Origin: Gemmatimonadota bacterium
GTDB lineage: Bacteria; Gemmatimonadota; Gemmatimonadetes; Palauibacterales; Palauibacteraceae
Assembly (NCBI GenBank): GCA_016649455.1
Contig: JAENXO010000194.1
Coordinates: 1-5,638 of the forward strand
Reading direction: 5' to 3'
DNA: 5,638 nt
Part shown: piece by piece, positions 5,555 to 5,638 of the stretch
Position numbering within the stretch: position 1 is the first letter of the stretch
Layout: each line of letters begins with the position of its first letter
Notes under the pieces: generated by a model
The model's database searches: none
Told to the model about the DNA's origin: nothing
What the model saw: the letters and a program-made list of their open reading frames with translations, nothing else
Made by a program: the position numbers and the translations under genes

Positions 5555-5638
5555 GTGACGAGCCACGGACCAGCCGCCGACGCCCGTTTCCCGTTCGAGC
5601 AGCGGACGCTCGACAACGGGATGAAGGTGATCGTCCAC
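5555..5638 (+). CDS. M16-family metallopeptidase, N-terminal fragment
   Basis: Twenty-eight codons are present before the window ends. The sequence FPFEQRTLDNGMKVIVH (residues 12-28) is the conserved opening beta-strand of M16 (pitrilysin/insulinase-like) peptidases, which typically read T-L-x-N-G-(L/M)-x-V-(I/V)-x. The zinc-binding HxxEH motif normally follows some 25 to 35 residues later and lies outside the window, so an active enzyme cannot be confirmed; inactive M16 partner subunits share this N-terminus. No signal peptide is present with the GTG start. The gene diverges from the pilus-like operon and probably has its own promoter (5470-5498). Confidence 0.8.
   Translation, partial: MTSHGPAADARFPFEQRTLDNGMKVIVH

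Noticed and set aside
1..5638. tRNA genes, CRISPR arrays, insertion sequences or phage genes
   Set aside because: No cloverleaf with a CCA-type end, no regularly spaced repeats, no transposase or integrase motifs were seen.

Overview
The window looks like a piece of a GC-rich, Gram-negative (double-membrane) bacterial chromosome. An outer-membrane-type beta-barrel protein and a PapD-like periplasmic chaperone show the diderm envelope. The strong G/C bias at third codon positions, and four exported proteins whose predicted signal peptides all end in Ala followed by Gln, would fit a group such as Gemmatimonadota. That placement is inference only, because the sequence contains no marker I can compare across taxa.

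Layout. Positions 1-92 may hold the last codons of a gene that begins outside the window (weak support). Positions 112-485 are a complete type A RNase P RNA gene (rnpB) on the plus strand, closed by a perfect 11-bp P1 helix. A 43-base gap without an obvious terminator separates it from four genes on the minus strand that converge on it. In order of transcription (right to left) these are a small secreted pilin-like subunit (5120-4605), a two-domain PapD-like chaperone (start within 4581-4515, stop at 3736), a second, paralogous subunit (3719-3258), and a 910-residue usher-like beta-barrel protein (3261-529). The gaps are 23 nt, 16 nt and a 4-nt ATGA overlap, so this is very probably one operon. 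Positions 5121-5554 form a divergent intergenic region with candidate promoters on both strands and several inverted or direct repeats. At the right edge, from GTG 5555, a plus-strand gene begins that looks like an M16-family (pitrilysin/insulinase-like) peptidase. Only 28 codons of it are in the window.

How the genes fit together. By analogy with chaperone-usher pathways, the chaperone would cap the subunits in the periplasm and the large barrel would assemble or export them at the cell surface. The system is not a textbook one. The barrel protein has two Ig-like domains at its N-terminus and two SdrD_B-like domains with DxDxDG-type calcium loops at its C-terminus. I recognise no classical usher N-terminal or plug domain. 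The second subunit lacks the N-terminal segment that could act as a donor strand in the first. It may therefore be a tip or initiating subunit. This operon is the most interesting content of the window.
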